Below, piece by piece: positions 1 through 7,665 of a DNA stretch of 56,508 nucleotides. The notes under the pieces were generated by a model. It was not told the origin of the DNA, searched no databases, and saw nothing but the letters and a program-made list of their open reading frames with translations. The stretch is from Candidatus Neomarinimicrobiota bacterium (lineage in GTDB: Bacteria; Fidelibacterota; JAANXI01), in NCBI GenBank assembly GCA_021734025.1, contig JAIPJS010000023.1, positions 1 through 56,508 on the forward strand, written 5' to 3'. Position numbers and translations under genes: made by a program. How positions within the stretch are numbered: position 1 is the first letter of the stretch; each line of letters starts with the position of its first letter.

Positions 1-2356
1 TTGACTCGTCTTGAGATATCTTTGTCATGAGGTTCCTCCTGAACTTGGTGATTGAATTTTCCCATTCAAATGTAACCAATGGGCAGTTGAGGAACCTCTC
101 TCTTTTTCCCCGAATTCCAACTAAGAAAAAGATATTACCAGCCAATTCTACAATTTCCCATTCATTTTCAACCTCTATGGTATTCAAAAGGTTTGCCGCC
201 TCCTCGTTCCGCCCCATTTCCCAAAGAAGGTAGAGAGCCGCTTTGCGCCCAAAATTTGCTTGGGTGGTTTCCGGGAACTTTTTATAAAGGTTGGTGGCAG
301 TTCGTAGAGCAGCATCTTTGTTTCCTAATACCCGATATACATGAACCATAGCCATCAGAGCGGCCGGCTGGAGGGGACCCGGTTTTTCAGCCAATCTGAG
401 GAGTATTTTTTGGGCCGTCTGATCTTTAGTATTTGTAAATGCATGGGCTAGTCCCTGGATGGCTTGGGTTGAGGCTGTCTTATTTTTCGATGAAGCTAAC
501 ACACCTTTAAAGATTTGCAGAGCTTCATGGAATTTCCGTTCATTGAATGCCTTCCAGCCTTTATTTAAATCGGCAGATTCCGTAACAGATTCAGAATCAG
601 AAGTTTCTGTGGCATCACCCTCCTCGTTCAAAGCACGTTTTCCTAAAGTTCCACATACGTAATTCGACGAACCATAATAAGAATAATCCACGGTCGAATT
701 GTAGTATAGCACCTGCGGATTATTATCTGGAAAATAGTTATGGTCAGCATCAACCGTAGAGTAATCCGCCGCGTAGATATTGGCAGTAGTATACCCATTG
801 GGTTCGCACCAATAATTATTATGTAAATTCGCTGTGCTTGAGTTATTTACATATAATTGGTAATAACCATCAACCAGGTAATTATATCGTACACCTGACA
901 AGACGGCACCATTGAACACAGTAATGGCTCCCCAACCATCTGGAGCCCTTAGTTCATTCCCTACAAAATATGAATTGCTTCCATAGTTTGTAAAATAGAC
1001 GGATCCTCCACCGTCCATGGTAATATCATTATATTCGATTCGGGGATTGGCGTTGCTCCCAGACACAAAGATCCCAGTATTACTACCATCGATTGTACAC
1101 CCATCAATTTCTGGTGAGGCATCATAGATTGACACCGCTGAGTTACTGGCATCAGAAATTTCACAATCTTCAATTAATCCGTCACTATACTCGTTAAATC
1201 TAATACCGCCCCATGAACTACTACTTGCTCTGAATGTTGCATCAAAGGCATTTAACTTCGCTACCGAATTTTGTGTTCCACTCACATTTATTTGTACACC
1301 ACTGGGAGCTTCAACCGTGGTTCCCAGCACGGTGAGTGTCGCGCCGGATGCAATTCCCACATCACCGGTGAGAGTATTCGGCGTGAACCAGGTTTCGTCG
1401 CTCGTAATTGCACCACTGGTTGTGTAGTCAGTAGTGACCAGATGGGCGGTGAACGTTGCCCCGTCATCCTCTAAGGTGAGCGGGTCAGTGGTGTAAGCCT
1501 GGTAATCACTTTCGCGCGTAGGAGCGCCGCCAGGTCTTTCTTTATCCCACCAACTACTATATTCTCCGTATTCTGTATCATTAAAGAAGTACGTTTTCCC
1601 GTCCCAGTCCTGGTTGTCATAGGCTTTGAAATCGATTCTATCGCCTTCTTTGATTAATCGATCGTTAAAATAATATGGACTATCTTCTCTCGTCATTGGC
1701 CCGGAATTCACACCCACCCCGATTTCGCCTCCATTGTATTGCCCATCAAAATCGTTCATGGCGGTCAGGTTGAGTTCGGCGTCATAGGTGTATTCGACTT
1801 CAAGGGAAATTGACAGGTTTACAACTTTCGAATTATTGGAGCCCTCATTATTTGACATCACACCTACGTATAAAGTCCCACTTTCATCGACTAAGTTGTC
1901 CAGCTCATCTCTGATGGATGTTGAGACTTTCGAGTCATTACCACCCGTCATATACGGTAAGGTCTCTTCCAATTTGCTTCCATCATCTACCGATACCCAT
2001 AAATCCCCTGGTCCGGTTTCGGCATCAGGGAGTTTAGTTAACCTGAAGGAATGATCATCAGTATCGGAATACATATAGTAGACAACTGTGACCTCTTCAA
2101 TTTCAGCGATATCGGGAATGTCGCTAAAGAACAGGTTAAATTCGATATATGATCGGTATACTATATTCTCTCCGGATTCCTTTCCTAAGTTGCCAGTACC
2201 AGTACTATACGTATATGAAGTCCCCTCATCGTCGATTATCCGTGCAGCACTTTTTAACGGTGGATTCAAGGTTGTTGTTTTTGTCACATAATACTGACTA
2301 AATGCACTTCCGACAAAAAACAACGAAAGCAATATTCCTGTGCAAAAACGTTTCAT
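1..2356 (-). CDS. Secreted beta-helix protein with C-terminal TPR repeats (3' end missing)
   Basis: An uninterrupted reading frame of 785 codons starts at an ATG at 2356, with AAAGGAGAT about six bases upstream, and runs off the left edge of the window. I read the frame codon by codon and found no stop. Residues 1-20 form a signal peptide (MKRFCTGILLSLFF..). Residues about 30-200 look like a beta-sandwich. Residues about 370-560 have the short repeats of a right-handed parallel beta-helix, with phrases such as DCEISDASNSAVSI, EIDGCTIDGSNTGI and RIEYNDITMDGG. From about residue 595 the sequence changes to helical TPR-type repeats (GWKAFNERKFHEALQIFKG, then VYRVLGNKDAALRTATNLYK). The protein is probably exported; the missing C-terminus may carry a T9SS tail. 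Function unknown. A surface carbohydrate-binding or adhesion role would be inference only. Confidence 0.8.
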   Translation of the reverse strand, partial: MKRFCTGILLSLFFVGSAFSQYYVTKTTTLNPPLKSAARIIDDEGTSYTYSTGTGNLGKESGENIVYRSYIEFNLFFSDIPDIAEIEEVTVVYYMYSDTDDHSFRLTKLPDAETGPGDLWVSVDDGSKLEETLPYMTGGNDSKVSTSIRDELDNLVDESGTLYVGVMSNNEGSNNSKVVNLSISLEVEYTYDAELNLTAMNDFDGQYNGGEIGVGVNSGPMTREDSPYYFNDRLIKEGDRIDFKAYDNQDWDGKTYFFNDTEYGEYSSWWDKERPGGAPTRESDYQAYTTDPLTLEDDGATFTAHLVTTDYTTSGAITSDETWFTPNTLTGDVGIASGATLTVLGTTVEAPSGVQINVSGTQNSVAKLNAFDATFRASSSSWGGIRFNEYSDGLIEDCEISDASNSAVSIYDASPEIDGCTIDGSNTGIFVSGSNANPRIEYNDITMDGGGSVYFTNYGSNSYFVGNELRAPDGWGAITVFNGAVLSGVRYNYLVDGYYQLYVNNSSTANLHNNYWCEPNGYTTANIYAADYSTVDADHNYFPDNNPQVLYYNSTVDYSYYGSSNYVCGTLGKRALNEEGDATETSDSESVTESADLNKGWKAFNERKFHEALQIFKGVLASSKNKTASTQAIQGLAHAFTNTKDQTAQKILLRLAEKPGPLQPAALMAMVHVYRVLGNKDAALRTATNLYKKFPETTQANFGRKAALYLLWEMGRNEEAANLLNTIEVENEWEIVELAGNIFFLVGIRGKRERFLNCPLVTFEWENSITKFRRNLMTKISQDES

Positions 2357-2434
2357 GACAAATCTCCTTTGTTTTTGAACGGTTTCTTTTTACACTAAAT
2401 ACAGAAAAGCCGCAGCAATCCGTTTGGATTGCCG

Positions 2435-2522
2435 AGTAGGGTGCCAACCTGCACGGGCTATTCTGTCGACCGGGGCGGTGCACCAATCACCGCTCCGGTC
2501 ATTTTTTTCCTTTCTGCCGGGC
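2435..2522. repeat. Direct repeat R1, copy 1
   Basis: About 88 bases downstream of the 356-aa lipoprotein gene nearly match 3644-3729, downstream of its paralogue. The shared core includes GCCAACCTGCACGGGCTATT and a hairpin followed by seven T. Similarity continues into the last codons of both genes, so the repeat was probably copied together with the gene. Confidence 0.85.
2467..2507 (+). terminator. Terminator-like hairpin facing the plus strand (R1 copy 1)
   Basis: The arms at 2467-2479 (GACCGGGGCGGTG) and 2487-2499 (CACCGCTCCGGTC) pair over 13 positions with one G-U and a 7-base loop, followed by A and seven T on the plus strand. The flanking genes are all on the minus strand, so the hairpin faces against them. 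On the minus strand it has a preceding A tract but no T tract. Confidence 0.6.
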
Positions 2523-3593
2523 CTAGTCCTCCTTGTCTTCTTGTAGTTTTCCGTGTAGGATCATGTTTGAGATTACCCCTAAGGAAGGGTCGCGCATGGG
2601 AAAAAAGACGTCATCCTTGAAAATCATCGGTTCATAGAGGCGTGCCTGGGATTCCGGGGGAAAAGTATATATTTGTTTGGTATCCACTCCGTTATAATGT
2701 GCAACGCCATTTAACATCCTGACAAACACATCTTTGGAATGCCTGCCCCAGACCTGATAGCCAAAATTTTCATCAGGAAACGTCCATTGCGGTTGGAAGG
2801 TGTCGTCAATATTTAAATGGACTTTATGGCGTACCGTAAAGTACACCCTCTCATCAATTAAATTCATGAATGCTATTGTATTGCGCCGGGAAAACACCGT
2901 ATCCAATTTACTTTCTTTTATCTCATAAAAGGTATCTGTGTCCCCATGCTCATACGCCCAGATATACACGTGATTTTTTGATTGAATAACTCTTAAAAAC
3001 TGAGATTCCCATGTCGCTCGATACACCTCTTTCCATTTTTTACCATTGTAATGTAAAATGAAGCCCCGGTTCGTTGATTTTTGCTCCTGTGCATATCCGA
3101 TTACACCACACGCATACAGGTCATTCGGGGATTTTCCATGGAGATCGAATATTAAGACAATGGATGCTTCTTCTACATCAAATACGTAGTCCTCTTGCCA
3201 CTCGCTTCCGTCGTAATGCCATATACCCGCGCCCTCACTCAGCCAGCCGGCCTGCCCCCCCATCCAGATATCATCGGCGCTGAAGCCATGCAGGGTTTGG
3301 CCGGCACACCAAATCTCTTCCTTGTTATACACCGTCCATCCCGTGCCATCATAGTGCCACAGCCGGTTTTTTCTGGACCCTCCGGGTCCCACTGCCCAGA
3401 CGTCTGTCGGTGAACTCCCCCACACAGTCCGAACGGTGTTAAACGGCGTCTCCAATGTATCCACCGTCCAGATATAGTCCCGCCGGCCGGGTTCTAACTC
3501 CTTTGGCGTGACGGGGTTGTCTTTGCAGCTCCAGATTAGACTAAGGAGCATAAGTAGCAGAAAAAAGAAAATGCGTTGCATCTTACGAAACAT
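2523..3593 (-). CDS. Lipoprotein with repeated W-x-Y-DG motifs, propeller-like (paralogue A)
   Basis: 356 residues, ATG at 3593 with GGAG nine bases upstream. An N-terminal hydrophobic segment ends in SLIWSC, a probable lipobox, so the mature protein would begin at Cys23. The body carries repeats of the type SPTDVWAVG...LWHYDGTGW, SADDIWMGG...IWHYDGSEW and SPNDLYACG...LHYNGKKW. These are typical of secreted beta-propeller-like proteins in FCB bacteria. It is a close paralogue of the next gene upstream (3730-4818): the last 14 or so residues (GVISNMILHGKLQEDKED) are identical, while the middle has diverged. No catalytic motif is visible. A surface-exposed binding lipoprotein is the likeliest class, but the substrate cannot be inferred. 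Confidence 0.75.
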   Translation of the reverse strand: MFRKMQRIFFFLLLMLLSLIWSCKDNPVTPKELEPGRRDYIWTVDTLETPFNTVRTVWGSSPTDVWAVGPGGSRKNRLWHYDGTGWTVYNKEEIWCAGQTLHGFSADDIWMGGQAGWLSEGAGIWHYDGSEWQEDYVFDVEEASIVLIFDLHGKSPNDLYACGVIGYAQEQKSTNRGFILHYNGKKWKEVYRATWESQFLRVIQSKNHVYIWAYEHGDTDTFYEIKESKLDTVFSRRNTIAFMNLIDERVYFTVRHKVHLNIDDTFQPQWTFPDENFGYQVWGRHSKDVFVRMLNGVAHYNGVDTKQIYTFPPESQARLYEPMIFKDDVFFPMRDPSLGVISNMILHGKLQEDKED

Positions 3594-3643
3594 GCGTTGA
3601 CTCCGGTTATATGGGACTTACACGGTAGTTCTTGTATTCGTGA

Positions 3644-3729
3644 CAGGGCGCCAACCTGCACGGGCTATTCTGTCGACCGGGGCGGTGCACCAATCAATGC
3701 CCCGGTCATTTTTTTCTTACTGCCGAGCC
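3644..3729. repeat. Direct repeat R1, copy 2
   Basis: Second copy of the element found at 2435-2522, again immediately downstream of a lipoprotein gene stop codon. The core GCCAACCTGCACGGGCTATT and the first hairpin arm are unchanged. The second hairpin arm differs in a way that keeps pairing. Confidence 0.85.
3675..3715 (+). terminator. Terminator-like hairpin facing the plus strand (R1 copy 2)
   Basis: The arms GACCGGGGC (3675-3683) and GCCCCGGTC (3699-3707) pair perfectly and are followed by A and seven T. The equivalent hairpin in copy 1 has a different distal arm that still pairs. As in copy 1, it faces against the surrounding minus-strand genes. Confidence 0.6.
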
Positions 3730-4818
3730 TTAGTCCTCCTTGTCTTCTTGTAGTTTACCGTGCAGGATCATGTTAGATATTACCCCCAAAGAAGGGTCCC
3801 TGATTGTAAAAAATACATCCTCTTTAAAAATCATTGGTTCATACATGATACGTGCCTGAGACTGTTCCGGGAATGTATATAATTGTTGGATATCAGTCCC
3901 GTTATAATGTGCGACCCCGTCAAGCATTCGCAGAAAAAGATCCTCCTTGTGCCTTCCATACACCTCATACCTAAAATTTTCCAAATTGAAAGTCTGCCAT
4001 AGTTTATACGGGATATTGATTCCTCCAATTTGGTAGATCTTCTTACTGCTCGTCATAAAATAGATGGTCCCATCAATTAAATTCATTGTTGCAGCGTTTG
4101 ACCGAGATAATATGGTGTCGAGGTTCCTCCCCGCTAATTTATAAAATGTATCTGTCTCCCAATTCTCAAACGAATGAACATAGACTCCATGCTCTGTTTG
4201 AATTATTTCTAAAAACTGCGATTCCCAACTAGCACGGTAGACTTCTGCCCATCTTTTTCCATTATAATGCAGGATAAATCCACGAAAAGAATCTCTCCCC
4301 TCTGACTCTTGGTCGTAGGCAATGATTCCACAGGCGTAGATATTACTTGGAGATTTCCCGTGAATACTATTTATTTTAACATTATTTGCTTCCTCAACAT
4401 TATACACATCAAATTCTTTCCACTCCTCTCCATTATAGTGCCAAATACCCGCTCCTTCACTTAACCACCCGGCCCCGCCTCCCATCCAGATATTGTCTGC
4501 GCTGAAACTATGTAACGCTCTTCCAACGCACCATATGGGTTCTTTGTTATACACTTCCCAAACCGTGCCGTCAAAATGCCAAAGCCGATTAGTACGACTT
4601 CCTCCATCTCCCACGACCCACACATCAGTGGGAGCAGCGCCCCAAATATCCTTCATGAAATTATAGGGGGTTTCTAAAGTATCGATCTCCCACACATAAT
4701 CTCGGCGTCCAGGTTGTTGTTCTTTTGGCCCAACCGGATTATTATTACAATTAAGAATGAGGAGCCCCTGAACAACCACCATGATCAATGCACAGATCTT
4801 AAAAATATTTAAATTCAA
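3730..4818 (-). CDS. Lipoprotein with repeated W-x-Y-DG motifs, propeller-like (paralogue B)
   Basis: 362 residues from a TTG at 4818; AGAGG lies just upstream and no better ATG precedes the hydrophobic segment. The signal ends LLILNC, a lipobox, so it should be lipid-anchored. The body aligns along its whole length with the 3593-2523 protein: shared blocks include PGRRDY.W..DTLETP, GGSR.NRLWH.DGT.W, SADNIWMGG, GWLSEGAGIWHY and ASWESQFL. It has about 10 extra residues near residue 245 (KKIYQIGGINIPYK). The two genes are a tandem duplication in the same direction with a shared 3' element. This copy has more AT-rich codon use. No enzymatic motif seen. Confidence 0.72.
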   Translation of the reverse strand: MNLNIFKICALIMVVVQGLLILNCNNNPVGPKEQQPGRRDYVWEIDTLETPYNFMKDIWGAAPTDVWVVGDGGSRTNRLWHFDGTVWEVYNKEPIWCVGRALHSFSADNIWMGGGAGWLSEGAGIWHYNGEEWKEFDVYNVEEANNVKINSIHGKSPSNIYACGIIAYDQESEGRDSFRGFILHYNGKRWAEVYRASWESQFLEIIQTEHGVYVHSFENWETDTFYKLAGRNLDTILSRSNAATMNLIDGTIYFMTSSKKIYQIGGINIPYKLWQTFNLENFRYEVYGRHKEDLFLRMLDGVAHYNGTDIQQLYTFPEQSQARIMYEPMIFKEDVFFTIRDPSLGVISNMILHGKLQEDKED

Positions 4819-5108
4819 TAGCCTCTACCTTATTTATGTAAAAAATATAGAAAACAAATAGCCAATCAATTTTACATTTTATGCCTACAGTCACATAAAA
4901 ATAGACGATTTTGTAATGATATGAGTATTGAAAATATACGTATGTATTAAACGAAACAATTCTAGTATTAAATCAATGATTCCAAGGTAATTCATAGTAA
5001 TTCTCAGCGAGGTGTACAAATTATCTATCTATTATTTTCTAAAAACAACACTCAGTGATAATTGCCGTTACCTTTTACCTATGCCAATGTGATGATGTAA
5101 ATGGAGCC

Positions 5109-5229
5109 CCCCGGCTTTACAGCCGGGGTTCCTGCTTTGACTCCGCCATTTGGCGGAGTCTGGGCGGAATCCCGCCCAGAAAACCATTCATCCACGGGTT
5201 CACACACGTGGTTTTCTGGATGGCGGGAT
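5109..5229. repeat. Cluster of strong hairpins, possibly a mobile-element end
   Basis: Successive inverted repeats. CCCCGGCT-TTAC-AGCCGGGG lies at 5109-5128. GACTCCGCCA-TT-TGGCGGAGTC lies at 5139-5160. A long hairpin pairs 5169-5186 (ATCCCGCC then CAGAAAACCA) with 5209-5229 (TGGTTTTCTG, a short bulge, GGCGGGAT). An alternative short stem at 5161-5178 (TGGGCGG/CCGCCCA) would compete with it. GC-rich palindromes with a TTTA-type loop resemble the ends of IS200/IS605-type elements, but no transposase is present here. Confidence 0.6.
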
Positions 5230-5469
5230 AAAGTTAACTAATCACTGACAGCTAATAGTGAAACATGGGGCTCCTCTTACTCTATCAATCCCCTTTTGGA
5301 AAACAAAATGCATTACTTTTTTACTACTGTACCGATACCATCGTATTAAAACTTAGAAGTCTTTGCAAATTATTTTTACAACTTTTTGATTTGAGGCAAC
5401 AAAAGGAAAAAAGCCAATCGCGAAAAAATTTACTATTCATTATTCGAGTTCCACTACCTTCGGCAACAT

Positions 5470-5698
5470 TATTTTATACCGCACTCTAACGGTGAGTCCT
5501 TCACTGTGATTTCTCCCTGATGGGATTCTACGCAGGCCTGGATGGAGAGCATTCCCAACTCCGTACTATATTTCCTTTGTTGTGTAGAAGGTTTCAAAGC
5601 TACGGTCACCGTCGTTAGGTGGAGAAGCGGGATCATCATCAATAGGAAGAAAGACACCTCCATTTTTTCCTGAATCCAAATTAAAGTAATACGCTCCC
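5470..5698 (-). pseudogene. Remnant of a histidine kinase ATPase domain (frameshifted)
   Basis: In one minus frame 5572-5640 reads DDDPASPPND then RSFETFYTTKE, which matches the G1 box and F box of sensor kinases (compare the usual DDGPGIPP..R.FEPF.TTKE). About ten bases further on, in a different frame, 5488-5561 reads ELGMLSIQACVESHQGEITV, resembling the G2 box plus the HGG.I.V strand. The two halves are separated by a frame change and an in-frame stop, and no N-terminal sensor or phospho-acceptor region is intact. The match rests on motif reading alone. It suggests a two-component gene was once here. Confidence 0.5.
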
Positions 5699-5980
5699 AT
5701 CTTCCGTTTACGCAGCTTTAAAAATCACGATGAAATATAATGGCTTTCTCATGCCGTGGGCATTTAAAAGACAGTCCCAAAAGTACATGGATCTGTTCAA
5801 AGAATTTGCCGAGGGTACGGAACCGAGATAGCGTGCCAAATATCCTGCGAATGCAGGATTTCACTGGCCGCATTCATTGTAATCTCACGCAAAGATGTCG
5901 GGGTTATCTCGGGTTCAGCGATTAACTCAAACCCCGAAGGTCGCTTTCCATCCCCGCATTCGGTTGGTACATTTCTGGAT

Positions 5981-6667
5981 ATGAACCGAAAAGATACCTT
6001 CATTAATTCAACATCGGCCAGAACCGTGGTCGTGGGAGATGTCCACGGCTGCATCGATGAACTCCGGGGTCTGATCGAGAAAATTTCGCCTTCCCCGGAC
6101 GACCGGCTGATTTTCGTCGGTGATCTCATCAACAAGGGACCGGATTCGCTCGGTGTACTAAAATATGTGCAGGAGATGGGCGCCGAGGTCATTCTCGGCA
6201 ATCACGAATTGGCATTTATCGAATACATGGACGGGAATTATCGGGAGACATCAGGTTTCCGAGAAGTCAAACGCCAACTCGGAACTGAACACACACACTG
6301 GGTGGACTGGATGCGGAACCTGCCGCTCTACATCGAAACGAAAGACGCGCTCATTGTACATGCGGGGATCCCACCGGGGAAACATCCCTCCCAAGTATCT
6401 CCGGAGATCCTGACCAACATCCGGACCTGGGACGGATATGGAGAAGACCTTCAAAACCCGGACAATCCGGCATGGTACGAATTGCATGAGTCGGAGAAGC
6501 TCGTTGTGTTCGGTCACTGGGCGAGACAAGGGTTGTTGGTGCGGGTGGGCGTTATCGGGTTGGATTCCGGCTGTGTGTACGGGAAACGACTCAGTGCCGT
6601 CAGCTTGCCGGATCGCACTATTTTTCAGATCGACGCGAAAGAAGTCTACGAAAAACCGGGTAGCTAA
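5981..6667 (+). CDS. Metallophosphoesterase, PPP/Ap4A-hydrolase-like
   Basis: 228 residues. The calcineurin-type metallophosphoesterase signature is complete: GDVHGCIDEL (about residue 19), GDLINKGPDS (about 46), LGNHELAFIEY (about 73), VHAGIPPG (about 124) and VFGHWARQG (about 170), with IGLDSGCVYG near the end. These supply the Asp, His and Asn ligands of the two-metal centre. Small proteins of this class hydrolyse phosphoserine/threonine or dinucleoside tetraphosphates such as Ap4A; the sequence alone does not decide between them. Cytoplasmic, no signal peptide. The ATG at 5981 has no clear ribosome site. It is a stand-alone plus-strand gene, convergent with the glucanase operon to its right. 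Confidence 0.85.
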   Translation: MNRKDTFINSTSARTVVVGDVHGCIDELRGLIEKISPSPDDRLIFVGDLINKGPDSLGVLKYVQEMGAEVILGNHELAFIEYMDGNYRETSGFREVKRQLGTEHTHWVDWMRNLPLYIETKDALIVHAGIPPGKHPSQVSPEILTNIRTWDGYGEDLQNPDNPAWYELHESEKLVVFGHWARQGLLVRVGVIGLDSGCVYGKRLSAVSLPDRTIFQIDAKEVYEKPGS

Positions 6668-6673
6668 ACAGCT

Positions 6674-6738
6674 CTCAAAAAAGACGAACAGGCAGAACCG
6701 GCTGTCGGTGTAGAGGAGAGAGTAAATGCCGGTTCTGC
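6674..6738 (-). terminator. Terminator of the minus-strand glucanase operon
   Basis: The arms GCAGAACCGGC (6692-6702) and GCCGGTTCTGC (6728-6738) pair over 11 bases with a 25-base loop. On the minus strand a run of six T follows about ten bases after the stem (the A run at 6677-6683 on the plus strand). It lies between convergent genes and could end both transcripts. Confidence 0.5.
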
Positions 6739-6758
6739 TCTGGAGTAAAATGAGAAAA

Positions 6759-7655
6759 TTATTCTTCTAACGGCTTATAGACCCGAACGTAATCAACGAC
6801 CATTTCCTGGGGAAAATTCGTGCTTTCATCCGGATCGCCGGGCCAGTCCCCGCCGACTGCCACATTCAGCAGCAGGTGAAACCGTTTGTCAAACGGGGCG
6901 GGATAGTCACCGTTCGCGGAATACCATTGGGTTTGGGTCTGGTAATGTTCATCATCCACATACCATCGGATTTCCGTGGAATCCCAGTCCATGCGAAAGA
7001 CGTGGAAGCTGTCGGCAAACGTACCGGATGTGAGCGTATACGAATCTCCGGTATGCACATTATCCGGATACTGCCCGCCATAGTGGAGCGTCCCGTAGAC
7101 CCTGTCTGGATCGTGACCGAGCGACTCCATAATATCAATTTCGCCGCTGGCGGCCCAGCCACCGTAGACCCAGTCGGTGGGAAGCATCCAGATAGCCGGC
7201 CAGAGCCCCTGTCCCTGGGGTAGTTTTGCCCGGATTTCAAACCGGCCGTATTTCCAGTCACCCTTGCCCATAGTACGCAGCCGGGCTGAGGTAAAATAAC
7301 GCGTTCCATCATCGCCGGTATAGGTTTCCCGCCGGGCAACGATGTGGAGTTCGCCGCTGTCTACATAGGAGTTATGGGTGCGGTCCGTGTAGTATTGGAG
7401 TTCGTTATTACCGCCGCCTTCCCCGTTGACTTCATGGCTCCACTTCCGGGGATCGATGAAATCCTCAGAGAATTCATCCTGCCAGATGAGCTCATAATTG
7501 TCCAACTCGACATTTGGCGTATCATCATTTTCGGCGCTCACGCCATTTTTACTGCATCCGATGGCAAGAATGATCACCACGCTGAACAGCAGAATCTTAC
7601 TCTGTGCACGGACAATCCAATGCTGACAGGAAGATTGCGTGTTACCCATATTCAA
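6759..7655 (-). CDS. GH16 endo-beta-1,3-glucanase (laminarinase-like) lipoprotein
   Basis: About 298 residues. A TTG at 7655 has AAGGA seven bases upstream; an ATG lies six bases further in. The hydrophobic leader ends ILAIGC, a lipobox, so the enzyme is probably outer-membrane or periplasm anchored. One GH16 domain fills the rest: LIWQDEFSEDFIDPRKW at the start, GRFEIRAKLPQGQGLWPAIW, the catalytic motif GEIDIMES near residue 170 (nucleophile and acid/base Glu), and the closing strand MVVDYVRVYKP. The WPAIWML and GEIDIMES versions are typical of laminarinases (1,3- or 1,3-1,4-beta-glucan). Last gene of the operon that begins with the TonB receptor; 10 bases from the GH3 gene. Confidence 0.93.
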   Translation of the reverse strand: MNMGNTQSSCQHWIVRAQSKILLFSVVIILAIGCSKNGVSAENDDTPNVELDNYELIWQDEFSEDFIDPRKWSHEVNGEGGGNNELQYYTDRTHNSYVDSGELHIVARRETYTGDDGTRYFTSARLRTMGKGDWKYGRFEIRAKLPQGQGLWPAIWMLPTDWVYGGWAASGEIDIMESLGHDPDRVYGTLHYGGQYPDNVHTGDSYTLTSGTFADSFHVFRMDWDSTEIRWYVDDEHYQTQTQWYSANGDYPAPFDKRFHLLLNVAVGGDWPGDPDESTNFPQEMVVDYVRVYKPLEE

Positions 7656-7665
7656 TGGTAAATCC

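Larger units (their letters stand above)
4819..5980. other. Long non-coding stretch between paralogue B and the phosphoesterase gene
   Basis: About 1.16 kb without a convincing intact gene. 4819-5100 is AT-rich and should hold the promoter of the minus-strand lipoprotein gene; I recognise no specific element in it. 5109-5229 is a cluster of strong hairpins. 5470-5698 holds a decayed histidine kinase fragment (both listed separately). A 74-codon plus-strand frame at 5265-5489 has no ribosome site or recognisable domain and is probably chance. Confidence 0.6.

Noticed and set aside
2400-2522. Riboswitch for the beta-helix gene
   Set aside because: The structured repeat lies about 80-160 bases upstream of that gene, but its T-tailed hairpin faces the other strand, and the same element occurs downstream of the second paralogue. 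No known riboswitch core was recognised.
5265-5489. 74-codon plus-strand frame
   Set aside because: AT-rich, no ribosome site, no domain, and it overlaps the end of the kinase remnant on the other strand.
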